Made by a program: the position numbers and the translations under genes. A DNA stretch of 64,000 nt from the NCBI GenBank assembly GCA_033557465.1, contig CM066032.1, forward strand, positions 58,378,955-58,442,954. Reading direction: 5' to 3'. How positions within the stretch are numbered: the stretch's first letter is position 1; the number at the start of each line of letters is the position of its first letter. Of this stretch, positions 23,611-34,189 are shown piece by piece. The notes under the pieces were generated by a model. It was not told the DNA's origin. It saw only the letters and a program-made list of their open reading frames with translations, and searched no databases. This DNA is from Ichthyophis bannanicus. Taxonomy: Eukaryota > Chordata > Amphibia > Gymnophiona > Ichthyophiidae.

Positions 23611-25278
23611 AAGTATAACCATCCCGGAGGGGGCCTTTCAAGATGGCGGCAGCACTCTTTGCTGTGTGAGCATGTTTGTTTTCTATGGGTAAAAAACGGA
23701 AAGGCAAATCAGGGCTGGAGCCCTCCCAGCCCTCAGCTGCCTCGACGCCGGTTTCCGCAATAGTTGGTCCCTTGGACTCTTACCTTTTACGTGCTGCACA
23801 GGGTTCAGATGCGCTTGGTGGAGTGAGCTGGCTAGCGGTTTCATCGGAGCTGGATAGCTCGGCGGCCGCTTCGGCAGAGTCGTCCTCCCCACTATTGAGT
23901 CCGGCGCCGAAGGTTCCTCGTGGTCACACGTTGCCGGAGGGCTTCCTGAGAGTCTCCTCCTCTGCAGGGTCGGAGAAAGGCGATACCTTGACTGGGCCAG
24001 GAAAAGGTGGACTCGAGAAGCCATGAAGTGGAGCTGTGGTTGAGCTCCCTTGTGTTCCATCTTCGGCGTCCGAAGGAGGAGTGTCTACGGTGCAGACTTC
24101 CTTTCCTGCACGGCGAGGTGAGTCGATGGTACTGATGGAGGAAGTCCCTGCGTTGGAATTTTCCCTGCAGCGTCCGGTGAACTTTACCTTAGAGTCTATT
24201 TGGAAAGCTATTGCTTCATTAGGTGAAGCTCTGTTTCCTCAAATTTCTTCTTTGTCTACTAAAGTCAATACAACGATGAGAACTCTAACAGAATTGAAGC
24301 AGACAGTCTCTGGATTGGCAGCTGAGGAGGAGGATACACGGAGTAGATTATCTATCGTGGAAGAACAATCTGAGTCCTTTAAAAAGTACTCTTTATCTGT
24401 ACCTATGAGGTTGGAACAACTGGAAAGTTTTTCTCGTCTTAACAACTTGAGAATTGTTAATTTTCCTAAGTCATTTTCTACAAGCGCTAAGGATATGTTT
24501 AAAGAGTATTTACTAGATGTATTGGGAGTTTCTTCTGAGTTAATGCCACCTATGGTAAAAATGTATTATCTGCCTACAGGGAAGCGTGCCTCTTCTAGTA
24601 GAGATCTGGAGGGGGGATTAGAGTGAGCTGATGTTTTAGATGTTACTGGCATGCTGGAAACCTCTGGTACTGATTCTTTGGTGTCTTCCACTTTACTTGT
24701 AACCTTTGCCCTCCTTTCGGATAGAGAGTGGTTATTAAAGCTCTTTTTCCGTAAAAGAAAGGCTCTTTTTCGAGGCTTTGCTGTTCGCATATATCCAGAT
24801 TTATCAAGGGAAACACAGAAACACCGTAGGGAGTTTCTTTTGTTACGGCCAGGGGTTATACAGCTGGGGGCACTCTTTTTTCTTAAGCACCCTTGTAAGT
24901 GTCTGGTGAAATATCAGGCGGTTTCTTATGGTTTTTTTGAGTCCTCCCAGCTATTAGCCTTTATCAGTGCCAAGCGACAAGAGCCACCTACTGTCCCCTC
25001 CTAATGAGCTTATTTTTGAAATGTCTGAACTTCATTAGCTGCTTAGTTTCTTGCATATTTGTTAGTAGGTTTTGATGTGAAAGGTCCCCTGGTGTTGTGG
25101 ACTTGGGTAGATGGATACATTGTTTGTTTTTGCTTCATTCTATATTTCTCTGATTTATTTTTTTTTTCTTTATGTATCCTCCAATTTCTCCAAGAGAGTG
25201 TATTGTTAACTTTCTTGATTTATTTGTAAAAATTTTCATAAATAAAAAATTTAAAAAAAAAAAAAGTATAACCATCCC
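23611..25278 (+). mobile_element. ORF1-only L1-like element (HAL1-like), 23626-25263
   Basis: A 15-bp duplication, AAGTATAACCATCCC, flanks it (23611-23625, 25264-25278). It starts GGAGGGGGCCTTTCAAGATG, a typical L1-like 5' end, and finishes in poly(A) at 25250-25263. Only an ORF1-type protein is encoded, and the 3' UTR follows directly after it, so there is no room for ORF2. The length is 1638 bp. Mammals have HAL1 (half-L1) elements of this plan; this copy inserted into the endonuclease of the L1 on the opposite strand. Confidence 0.85.
23676..25004 (+). pseudogene. L1-type ORF1 protein of the ORF1-only element
   Basis: Three open pieces form the protein. 23676-24026 holds a basic start (MGKKRKGKSG) and a Ser/Ala-rich, disordered part. 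24036-24626 holds a coiled coil (ISSLSTKVNTTMRTLTELKQ and on) followed by the RRM start (LEQLESFSRLNNLRIVNFPK). 24651-25004 holds the rest of the RRM and the C-terminal domain (FRGFAVRIYPDLSRETQKHR, LKHPCKCLVKYQ). Two frame changes or stops separate them, near 24027 and 24627. Such proteins bind RNA as trimers. The domain order is that of L1 ORF1; sequence is clearly different from the ORF1 at 26085-27017. Confidence 0.75.
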
Positions 25279-26084
25279 ACGTTTCTTAGAGGTGTAAGGT
25301 GAGCCATACAGTTGTTCGAAACCCTGGGTTTTCAATTTCTCTTGTTCTACTTTAGTTAAGTGTGTCTCCTGTAACATGGCCACGTCTACCCCTAACCTAT
25401 TCAATTGTGTAAGGACCCGCTTCCTCTTAATCGGGCTGTTAAATCCCCTCACATTATAGGAGGCAATTTTGAATCCCCCAGCACAGGACATCGCGCTCAT
25501 CCTCCCTCAATACTCCTCGGACCTGCCAGCTGGAGCTCGGACATCCCTCGCACACACACAACACACCCAACAGTGAACCAATAACCATAACCCACAACCA
25601 ACTCCCCTCCCCCCTGAACGCCACAACTTTTTATCTTTCCAACTCCCCCTAGCCCTGCCATTCATATGCCCGTGTCCCCTCCCGCCCTGCCCCCCCCGCC
25701 CCCGCGACCACAAACTCCCCACAACTCCCCCACATCCCCCGAAATCACTCGCCCTGTCCAAGGGCTGTCAGAATAAGGGGGGACCTTGCCCCATTACACA
25801 GTTCCAGCCCCCTACCTCCACTCCTGGTGACCAACCCCGAAAGCCATACCAACTCCACACCTATCCCCCTCCAATGCCGAAACATCCCATACATTCTCCC
25901 CCCCTCAAAGAGCACACACCCCCTCTCCCCCAGGTCTCCCACCTCTCCTCCTCCACCCAACAAGTCCCCCGAACCAGCTACAGGCCTGTGAGCAACCCGT
26001 TAACCCCCCCTCCCCCCTTCCTGCTCAGGCCTCCTCTACCATCACTTCAGCCCCCTCCAGACCAAGAAAAAGTCCACAACTGCT

Positions 26085-27017
26085 TCAGGTCTGTGTCGTT
26101 GCTGTGGCTTCTCTGTCCACTTCTTGAGAGTCCCGACTTGTAGGGGCGGCCTTATCCTTCAAAAATGTCTCTAACGCATCCTTAGAATTGAAAAACTGAC
26201 GCGTGCCGTTCACAAGCATCGTGATCCTGGCTGGGTACCAAATCGCTACTTGTACACCCCGCTTTGCCAGGGACTCTTTCAATTTCACCAGCTCTTTCCT
26301 TCTCTTAACTGTTTCGGAAGCCAGGTCCGGAAACACATATATTTTCCAGTCCTTATAGATCACATATCTCGACTTCCTAGCCGCCTGGATCACGTGCTCT
26401 CTGTCCTGAAATTGGAGGAGTTTTACTATTAAAGCACGTGGGGGCCCCGATGCCCCGGGCCTAGGCCTCAATTATCTGTGAGCCTGCTCGATTTCAAAGG
26501 CAGGAACAGAAGGCGGGCCCGGGAAATATTTTACCAGCATATCAGTCACAAATCCAATAGTGTCCTCTTCCTCTGCCCCTTCAGGCACTCCAAAAATTCG
26601 CAAGTTCGATCGGCGGTCCCTATTTTCCATGTCCTCCGCATTTGCATGTAGCCAACTAAGTTGTTGTTGCAGGGAGCCCACTATGCGTTCTACTGCTACC
26701 TGGGAATCCTCCGTTTGACTCACCCGGGCCTCCACCTCCTCAAACCATTGCCCTATAGCCGTGAACTTCTCCTCCAGCTTCTGTGAGACTCTTTGCACAA
26801 TTTCATCTTTGGAGTCTCTGATTTCCTGCAGCACGGCCGCCAAGTCCACCCGGCGAGAGTCCTCCCCCTCTTCCGCTCCCTGATCATCTAACATATTGGG
26901 GGACGCTGGTGCCTGCAGAGCCCACGGCCTAGCCTCCACCGTTTTGTCACCGCCCGCTTTTGCCACATATAAATCCTTAATTGGATTACTCTGCTTGAGT
27001 TTTACCACCTTCGGCAT
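26085..27017 (-). pseudogene. L1 ORF1 protein, one in-frame stop
   Basis: ORF1 is the RNA-binding chaperone of L1. Starting at 27017 (MPKVVKLKQSN), it has an acidic segment, a coiled coil (VLQEIRDSKDEIVQRVSQKL and on, about residues 65-130), then the RRM start (RRSNLRIFGVPEGAEEEDT). The frame meets a single TAA near 26472 directly after EIEQAHR and continues in the same frame to 26085 with the C-terminal domain (IYVFPDLASETVKRRKELVK, LVNGTRQFFNSKDALETFL). Length of about 310 codons is normal. Apart from the stop it looks intact. Confidence 0.85.
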
Positions 27018-27724
27018 ATTCCTCGAGCCCTCGGGGAACTGTGTCTACCAAAATTTTACGTGCGGGATGAGGAGCTCACTCACGCACGTCTCCTCTGCTC
27101 CGTGGCTAAATCGGAAGTCCGGGTCCCTTCTTAATAACGGTTTATGGACCTTTCCTCCAGGAACTTGTCCAAACCTTTTTTAAACCCAGCTACACTAACA
27201 GCCCTTACCACATAATCCGGTAACAAATTCCAGAGTTTGATTACACGTTGAGTGAAAAATATTTTATTTTATTAGTCTTAAATAGTTTACCCTGTAGCTT
27301 CATTGCATGTCCCCTAGTCTTTCTATATTCTGATAACATAAACAATTAATCTACGTTTACCCGTTCCTTCCGTTCATTAATTTATAGACTTCTATTATAT
27401 CTCCCCTCAGCCGTCTCTTTTCCAGGTTAAAGAGCCCTAACCTTTTTAGCCTTTCTTCATAGGAGTATCCTTCCATCCCCTTTACCATTTTGGTGGCTCT
27501 TCTCTGAACCTTTTCCAATATCGCTATATCCTTTTTAAGATATGGCGACCAGAATTGCACACAATATTCAAGGTGCGGTCTCACCATGGAACGATATAAA
27601 GGCATTATAATATCTTTTGTTTTATTTTCCATTCCTTTCCTTATGATACCTAGCATTCTATTTGCTCTCTTGGCTGCACACTGGGCCGAGGGTTTTAACA
27701 TGTTATCCACAATGACGCCTAAAT

Positions 27725-27841
27725 AGTTATCTCCAAGTTATAATACCTTGTTCAATGTAATTTATGTTTGTTCAATGTAAACCGCACTGATGCAGAATAG
27801 CGCGGTATATAAGAGAATATAAATAAATAAAAATAAATAAA
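27725..27841 (+). repeat. Short non-LTR tail insertion (SINE-like)
   Basis: About 115 bases that do not belong to CR1 separate its GACGCCTAAAT and CTTTTTCCTGG parts. They contain TTGTTCAATGTAA twice, a GCGCGGTATATAAG block and an AATA-rich tail, the look of a SINE or LINE 3' end. TAAAT is present at both ends and may be the duplication. Confidence 0.5.
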
Positions 27842-29319
27842 TCTTTTTCCTGGGTGATGGTTCCTAATGTGGAACCTTGCATCGTGTAACCATAGTTTAG
27901 GTTGTTCTTCGCTAGGTGCATAACTTTGTACTTGTCCACATTAAATTTCATCTGCCATTTTGATGCCCAGTCTTCCAGTTTATCAAGATCCTCTTACAAT
28001 TTTCCACAATCCTCTTGGGTTTTAACAACTTTAAATAGTTTTGTGTCATCTGCAAATCTGATAACCTCACTCGTTATTCCACTTTCCAGGTCATTTATGA
28101 ATATGTCAAAAGGCAGCGGACCCGGCACAGATCCCTGGGGTACACCACTATTCACCTTTCTCCATTGGGAAAATTGGCCATTTAGCCCTACCCTCTGCTT
28201 TCTATCTTTTAACCAGTTCCTGATCCACAGTAGTACACTGCCTCCTATCCCATGACGCTTTAGTTTTGCCAAAGGTCTCTGATGAGGGACCATGTCAAAG
28301 GTTTTCTGAACGTCCAGATACACTATATCAACCGAACAGGGGCGGCCCAAGGGGGGTGCGGGGCCATGTGCGGAGACTCGGTGCGGGGCCTCATTTGCAT
28401 AAGTGGCCTTATTTGCATAAATATTTGCATAATGTTACCATACATTAACTTTTAGTAAACATGTCTCTTAATGAGTGTATGGATAAAGAAAGACTAAAAG
28501 ATGTCTACATTACTATAATCCAGTGCCAACCCCAGGCACATTAGGAACTACTACAAACGCTGCCCATTTAGAACCCATAGCAAACCCGCCGTATCCTGAC
28601 AGCATTACCAGGACTCACAAAGCACCATACCCTACCTATCAAAAGGCAACACTGCAAATATTAAACCAATACATTTCAGAGAATACTGGGGAAAGAGAAC
28701 AAGTGGCAATGTCAAATAGGAATTACATAAACAGATACCTCTGCTCAGTTACACATGCAGAACATAGACCATCAGCAAACAAGGAATCACAATTTAGAAA
28801 CAGGAAGGCAATAATTAAACTGGGAACCGCAAAAGCCAAACTTGGAATGTACAACAACACTGTAGAAATAAAACTATAAATTAATTTCCTCTTGTACCAA
28901 ACAAAGCGCAGACGTTAATGATGCACATTTCCCAGAGCTTTCATATTCCAGTTAATAAATTCAAAATAAAGAGATATCTTTCTACCTTTTGTGCATTTTT
29001 TTTCAGTTGCAATTGGTCCAGCCACTTTCTTCTGGTTTCTTCATGTTTTCTGCTAACTCTCCATCGTCTACTGTCCATTTGTCCTTTCTTCTCTCTTCTA
29101 GTTTTTTTTTCCATTCTCTCTCTCTACATCTGCTTTAATATACTAATCTTTCTCCTTTTGCTCTTTCCTCATTCCTATTTCATCCACACAAATTTTACCC
29201 CTCCATCCTCAATCCCCACTTACTCTTCCAATACCCGGCCAATTGTAGATTTCTCATCCCTCCCACACAAAATATTTTTCCCCTCTCCATTTTACTCTCC
29301 CAGCCCCATCCCATTCTAA

Positions 29320-30660
29320 TCCTTCCCCAACATCAACTCCCTTCTAGTTCCAGTCTCACCCAGCATCCAATCCCTTCTAGTCCCTGCATCAGCCCATTTC
29401 CAGTCCTAGCCCCCCATCAGCCCATTTCCAGTCCTAGCTCCCCCATCCATTTCCAGTCCGAGTCCCTTCATCAGCTCATTTCCAATCCTAGCCCCCAATC
29501 AGCCCTTATCTAGTCATTTCCTAGCCCCACCATCAGCCCATGTCAAATCCTAGCTCCCCTCCACTCAGCCCAATTCCAGTCCAAGCCCCCCATGAGCCTA
29601 CTTCCAGTTCTAGCCCCTCCATGAGTCTATTTCAATTCAAGCCTCCCCCAACAGCCCATTTCCAGTCCTATCCTAGCTGCTCCATCAGCCCATTTTCAGT
29701 CCTAGCTCCCTTCCCTCACAGCCCATTTCCATTCCAAGCCCCCTCCCCATCAGCTATTTGCAGTTCAAGCCTCCCCTTCCACTCAGCCCCATTCCAGTCC
29801 TAGCAACCCCCCAACCCATTACCAGTCCTAGCCTCCCATCAACCCACTTCCAGTCCTAACCCCCCATCACCCCATTTTCAGTTTAAGCCCCCCCTATAAC
29901 CCATTACCAGTCCTAACCCATCAGCCCACTTCCAGTCCTAACCCCATCAGGCCATTACCAGTCTTAACCCCCCCATAGCCCATTACCAGTCCTAACCCCC
30001 CCCAACAGCCCACAGCCCATTACCAGTCCTAACCCCATCAGCCCACCTGAAGTCTTAACCCCTCCCCATCAGCCCATTTCCTATCCTAGCCCCCCATAGC
30101 CCATTATCAGTCCTAACCCCACCATACAGTCCTAACCCCCCATCACCCCATTTCCAGACAGCCCCCATCAGCCCACAGCCCATTACCAGTCTTAACCCCC
30201 CATAGCCCATTACCAGTCCTAACCCCCCAACAGCCCACAGCCCACCTCAAGTCAAGTCCTAACACCCTCCATAGCCCATTACCAGTCCTATCCCCCATCA
30301 CCCCATTTCCAGACAGCCCCCATCAGCCCACAGCCCATTACTAGTCTTAACCCCCCATAGCCCATTACCAGTCCTAAACCCCACTCCAACAGCCCACAGC
30401 CCATTACCAGTCCTAACCCCATCAGCCCCTCAAGTCCTAACCCCTCTCCATCAGCCCATTTCCTGTCCTAGCCCCCCATAGCCCCTTATCAGTCCTCCCC
30501 CCACCATAGCCCAGTACCAGTCCTAACCCCCCATCACCCCATTTCCAGACAGCTCCCATTAGCCCACAGCCCATTACCAGTCTTAACCCCCCCCAACAGC
30601 CCACAGCCCACCTCAAGTTAAGTCCGAACCCCCCCAATAGCCCATTATCAGTCCTATCCG
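29320..30660 (+). repeat. C-rich minisatellite in hAT-type element A
   Basis: Degenerate repeats of about 25-30 bases built on CATCAGCCCATTACCAGTCC and AACCCCCC. Higher-order blocks recur (for example the group with CATTTCCAGACAGCCCCCAT at 30140, 30300 and 30540). It is the same repeat as in element B at 50260-52260, inverted. Open frames over it are translations of the repeat, not genes. Confidence 0.85.
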
Positions 30661-30689
30661 CCCCACATCGGCTCATGGCAAATTAAAAA

Positions 30690-30946
30690 AAATAAAAAAA
30701 GCTGGCTGCTGCTGCTGCCGCGGCGGCAGCAGCAGAATGGAGTGTCCCGCGGGGCCCCCTCTGCCATCAGCCCCTGCGGGCTTAACAGAGACGCGAGGGA
30801 GACACTCTCCCTTCGCGTATCTGAAAGCCGGCGCAGAGGGGCTCAGCCGGGCAGGGAGAGCCCAGCCGGGCAGAGGGGGCCCCGCGGGACACTTCATTCT
30901 GCTGCTGCCGCCACGGCAGCAGCAGCAGCCAGCTTTTTTTTTTTTT
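30690..30946. repeat. GC-rich inverted repeat near the end of hAT-type element A
   Basis: The left arm (about 30692-30755: GCTGGCTGCTGCTGCTGCCG, then GTGTCCCGCGGGGCCCCCTC) is mirrored by the right arm (about 30877-30944). The spacer holds GCGGGCTTAACAGAGACGCG. Element B carries the same structure with much longer arms. Confidence 0.8.
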
Positions 30947-32958
30947 TAATTTAATTTTGAAAAAAGCAGAATGTTCTTTGCTCGGGGCCCCCTGAAATGC
31001 GGGGCCCTGTGCAAAAAACATTCTTGCTCAATGGACGGGACGGCCCTGCAACCGAATCACCTTTGTCCACCTGTTTATTCACACCTTCAAAAAAACATAA
31101 CAAATTAGTAAGACAAGATCTTCCTTGTCTAAAGCCATGTTGGCTGTCTCGCATTAGGCCATGACTATCTACATGCTGAGTAATTTTATTCTTTATGATG
31201 GTTTCTACCATTTTATCCGGTACTGACGTCAGGCTTACCGGTCTGTAGTTTCCGTGATCACCCCTGGAACCCTTTTTAAAAATTGGTGTTACATTGGCGA
31301 TCCTCCAATCTTCAGGTATTAGAGATGATTTTAATGATAGTTTACAGATTACTAATAGCAGGTCTGCAATCTCATAATTCTGTTCTTTCAACACCCTTGG
31401 ATGTATATCATCCGGCCCAGGTGATTTGCTACTCTTCAATTTAAATAATAGTTGTAATACATCTTTCCGATGTATCCGAATTTCCTTCAGTTCTTCCGCA
31501 CCTTTAAATACCACGTCAATCATGAGTAACATCTCTACATCTACCTCAGTAAAGACCGAAGCAAAGAATTCATTCAGTCTTTCCGCTATCGCCTTGTCGC
31601 CTCTTAGTGTCCCTTTAAACTCTCTATCATCTAATGGACCAACTGACTCTCTCACACATTTTTTGCTACGAATGTACTTGAAAAAGTCTTTATTTCGCGT
31701 TTTTGCTTCCTCAGCAAGCTTCTTCTCAAATTCTCCCTTTGCCTGCCTTATCAATGCCTTGCATTTGACTTGCCAGTGCTTGTGCTGTTTCCAGGTTTCG
31801 TCGTTTGGCTCTTTTTTCCATTTCCTGAAAGATGCTTTTTTGGCAACAACAGCTTCTCTGACCTCACCTTTAAGCCATGCTGGCAGTTTTTTGGACTTCC
31901 TTCCACTTTTCTTATAGCGTGGAATACAGCTGTTCTGGGCTTCCAAGATAGTATTTTGCAACAACATCCAAGCTTGATGTAAGTCTTTACCCTTTGCAAC
32001 TGCTCCTTTTAGTTTTTTCTTAACTATATTCCTCATTTTATCATAGTTTGCCTTTCGAAAGTTAAAAGGTAGTACTGTGAATTTCCTTACTATCCCTCCT
32101 CCACTAATTAAATCAAAGTCGATCATGCTATGATCACTATTGCCAAGTGGCCCCAATAACCTTATCTCTTGCACTAGATCTGGTGTTCCACTAAGGACTA
32201 GGTCTAATATGGCTTCCCCTCTGGTCGGTTCATGAACCAGCTGCTCCAAGAAGCAGTCATTTGTTTCATCTAGGAACTTTATCTCCCTAACATGTCCTTC
32301 CATGACACTGACCCAGTCGATAACGGAGTAATTGAAATCACCCATTATTATTACTGCGCTGTAACCTTTGTTAGCTTCCTTGATTTCTTTGAGCATTTCA
32401 TCATCCATTTGTTCATTCTGGCCAGGCGGTCGATAGTACAGCCCCACTGCCATCGCCTTCCCCTTTTTACATGGAATTTCAATCCATAGAGATTCTACAG
32501 CAAATTTTGTTTACTGCAAAACTTTAATCCTTTCTGACTCAATGCCCTCTCTAACATAGAGCGCAACCCCTCCACCAATTTGATCAGCTCTATCATTATG
32601 ATATAGTTTGTACCCAGGTATCACAGTGTCCCACTGGTTGTCCTCCACCAGCATGTCTCTGATATTCCAATCATATCTAACCTCTCATTTAGTGCTATAT
32701 ATTCTAACTCTCCCATCTTATTTTTAAGACTTCTAGCATTTGCATACATGTATTTCAGAGACTGTATTTTATTCATATTAATTTGGCTATTGGTAGACAT
32801 GGGTAATTTGGGATCTTTAAGCTCTGTCTGCTCCATACTCGAGGGCATTTGGGCTAATTTATTCTTTTCTGGAACCTCTCTGCTTTTGCTAGTATCCTTC
32901 AAGGATACATTCTTTGGAACCATCCGCTCTTGGGCGATTGTCGACTTTCCCCTATTAT

Positions 32959-33819
32959 CTAGTTTAAAAGCTGCTCTATCTCCTTTTTAAATGTTGATGC
33001 CAGCAGGCTGGTTCCATCCCGGTTAAGGTGAAGCCCATCCCTTCGGAAGAGCCCCTCCTTTCCCCAGAATGTTCCCCAGTTCCTAACAAATCCAAAACCC
33101 TCATCTCTGCACCATTGTCTCATCCACGCATTGAGACTCCGGAACTCTGCCTGCCTTTTGGGTCCTGCGCATGGAATGGGAAGCATTTCAGAGAATGCTA
33201 CCGTGGAAGTTCTGGATTTTAACTTCCTACCTAAAAGCCTAAATTTAGCCTCCAGAACCTCCCTACCACATTTTCCTATGTCATTGGTACAGACATGTAC
33301 CAAGACAGCAGACTCCTCCCCAGCACTATCTAAGACTTTATCTAGGTGGCGCGTGAGGTCCGCTACCTTCGCACCAGGCAGGCATGTTACCAGGCGATCC
33401 TCACGTCCACCAGCCACCCAGCTATCTACATGCCTAATGATCGAATCACCAACTATAACGGCTGTCCTAACCCTTCCCTCATGGGCACATGGCCATGGAG
33501 AAACTTCCTCGGTGCGAGAGGGTTTTACATCACCTGGAGGACAGGTCCTAGTTACCGGATCACTTCCTACCACACCAGGGTGATGCTCTCCTGTCACGTG
33601 ACCTCTCTCTTCCATGGCAACAGGGATACTGCCAGACTGGAGGTGGGACTTCAGGACTATATCCCTGTAGGTCTCGTCTATGTACCTCTCTGTCTTTCTT
33701 ATGTTTTCCAAGTATGCTACTCTAGCCTCTAGAGAGTGAACTTGTTCCCTGAGAGAAAAGAGCTCCTTGCACCCAGTGCACACGTAAGACCTCTCACCGA
33801 CTGGGAGAAAATCATACAT
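32959..33819 (-). CDS. CR1 ORF1 with SGNH-esterase-type domain
   Basis: Open for 286 residues. The N-terminus has Cys residues that could bind zinc (VCTGCKELFSLREQ) followed by a short coiled coil (REQVHSLEARVAYLENI). The C-terminal half has the blocks of an SGNH/GDSL hydrolase: VIVGDSIIRHVD (block with the catalytic Ser), VHVCTNDIGK (block with Asn, normally G-T-N-D) and RDGLHLNRDGTSLL (Asp-x-x-His type). This domain is known in ORF1 of many vertebrate CR1 elements, possibly acting on membranes. The ORF is undamaged even though ORF2 is broken. Start at 33819 (MYDFLPVGERSY) is the first Met of the frame. Confidence 0.8.
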   Translation of the reverse strand: MYDFLPVGERSYVCTGCKELFSLREQVHSLEARVAYLENIRKTERYIDETYRDIVLKSHLQSGSIPVAMEERGHVTGEHHPGVVGSDPVTRTCPPGDVKPSRTEEVSPWPCAHEGRVRTAVIVGDSIIRHVDSWVAGGREDRLVTCLPGAKVADLTRHLDKVLDSAGEESAVLVHVCTNDIGKCGREVLEAKFRLLGRKLKSRTSTVAFSEMLPIPCAGPKRQAEFRSLNAWMRQWCRDEGFGFVRNWGTFWGKEGLFRRDGLHLNRDGTSLLASTFKKEIEQLLN

Positions 33820-33860
33820 TTGACACTCAATGCAAAAGACTGGAAAGCCCCATCTCGCTG

Positions 33861-34189
33861 CTGGACTGCTGTATGCATCTCATTTTTAAGTTTGTGTTTA
33901 GATCTTTACATTTTTTACTTATTAAGGGTTGCTATGGATATTTATACCAATAAAACTGTACCTAATATGTTTAATATACCTTGTTTACCTGAAGCATAAT
34001 TAATCTCAGGTCCTTAGTGTATGACTGATTTGGGTAACGACCTTCACCTGAGAGCACCTGCTGTCTTTTAAGATGTGTAAGTACCTATAAAGCTACGATT
34101 ATCCCAGGGGTGGGTGGGTGTTGGGGAGGGAGGGAGGGAAATAACACTTATTAAAAGAGGGCTGCTACACAGTACCCTGTCTTGTGCGG
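33861..34189. other. Probable CR1 5' UTR; no gene
   Basis: Directly upstream of CR1 ORF1 (minus strand). It is AT-rich with a GGGAGGGAGGGAGGG tract at 34120-34136. I see no coding potential. It leads into the tandem repeats at 34190-34585. Confidence 0.4.

Larger units (their letters stand above)
18809..25500 (-). pseudogene. L1 ORF2 (endonuclease, RT, C-terminal zinc region), interrupted
   Basis: The protein starts near 25500 with the endonuclease (FKIASYNVRGFNSPIKRKRV, MLQETHLTK). The ORF1-only insertion (23626-25263) falls within it, and the frame resumes at 23610 (IHKRVRFIPYES, FLNVYAPNGQKG). The RT is at 21231-23126, open for 631 residues, with ALDTEKAFDRVEW (motif A), RQGCPLSPLLFAI (motif B) and LLYADDTLIFM (motif C). 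The C-terminal part at 20887-21270 is split by the solo LTR and resumes at 19546, with a Cys/His cluster (DKCWRGCGG, HMWWECP). The joined reading across the LTR target is consistent. The frame also breaks near 23390 and between 21231 and 21270. Confidence 0.85.
18347..27120 (-). mobile_element. Full-length L1 LINE (with two later insertions)
   Basis: The T run at 18347-18357 is the poly(A) tail of a minus-strand L1 whose 5' end is near 27120. The flanking CR1 sequence is duplicated as GGGTCTCTTCTT (18335-18346) and GGGTCCCTTCTT (27121-27132). ORF1 is at 26085-27017 and ORF2 spans 25500 to 18809. Without the solo LTR at 19551-20875 and the ORF1-only element at 23626-25263 the element is about 5.8 kb, a normal L1 length. 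A non-coding stretch rich in C on the plus strand separates ORF1 and ORF2 (25501-26084). Confidence 0.88.
28329..31056 (+). mobile_element. Non-autonomous hAT-type element A (28337-31048), 8-bp duplication
   Basis: CAACCGAA flanks it perfectly (28329-28336, 31049-31056). The ends are inverted: CAGGGGCGGCCC at the left and, read inward from the right, CAGGGCCGTCCC. An 8-bp duplication with CAGGG ends marks the hAT superfamily. It has no transposase. It contains, in order, a unique AT-rich part (28337-29320), a C-rich minisatellite (29320-30660), and a GC-rich inverted repeat (about 30692-30945) beside the right end. It is 2712 bp long. Element B (49750-59538) is a second copy in the opposite orientation. 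Confidence 0.88.
27357..32923 (-). pseudogene. CR1 ORF2, split by the hAT-type element
   Basis: The endonuclease opens near 32800 (YMYANARSLKNKMGELEY, a CR1 hallmark) and continues from 32453 (VGLYYRPPGQNEQ, IIMGDFNYSVIDW, DLVLSGTP, NSDHSMIDF). Then come the linker (FFKYIRSKK) and the RT (SPGPDDIHPRVLKE, NYRPVSLTSV, QHGFRQGRSCLTNLL). The hAT-type element cuts between GVNKQVDKGDS and motif A (IVYLDVQKTFDMVPH at 28300). Motifs B and C follow (GVPQGSVPGPLPFDIFIND, VIRFADDTKLF), then the C-terminal region at 27357-27710 (LYRSMVRPHLEYCVQFWSP). Frame breaks lie near 32500-32620 and 27990. RT catalytic Asp residues are retained. Confidence 0.85.
18172..33860 (-). mobile_element. Near full-length CR1 LINE hosting L1 and hAT-type insertions
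   Basis: Parts of one CR1 on the minus strand are 31057-33860 (ORF1 and 5' half of ORF2), 27121-28336 (RT and C-terminal region) and 18172-18346 (3' end). The break at 18347-27120 is a full-length L1 flanked by a 12-bp duplication (18335-18346, 27121-27132, one mismatch). The break at 28337-31048 is a hAT-type element flanked by perfect 8-bp copies of CAACCGAA. When both are skipped the sequence lines up with the other CR1 copy at 60852-61983. A short LINE/SINE-like tail also interrupts it at 27725-27841. Confidence 0.85.

Noticed and set aside
29540..29803. Ser/Pro-rich open frame in element A
   Set aside because: Repeat translation of the C-rich minisatellite, with no domain.
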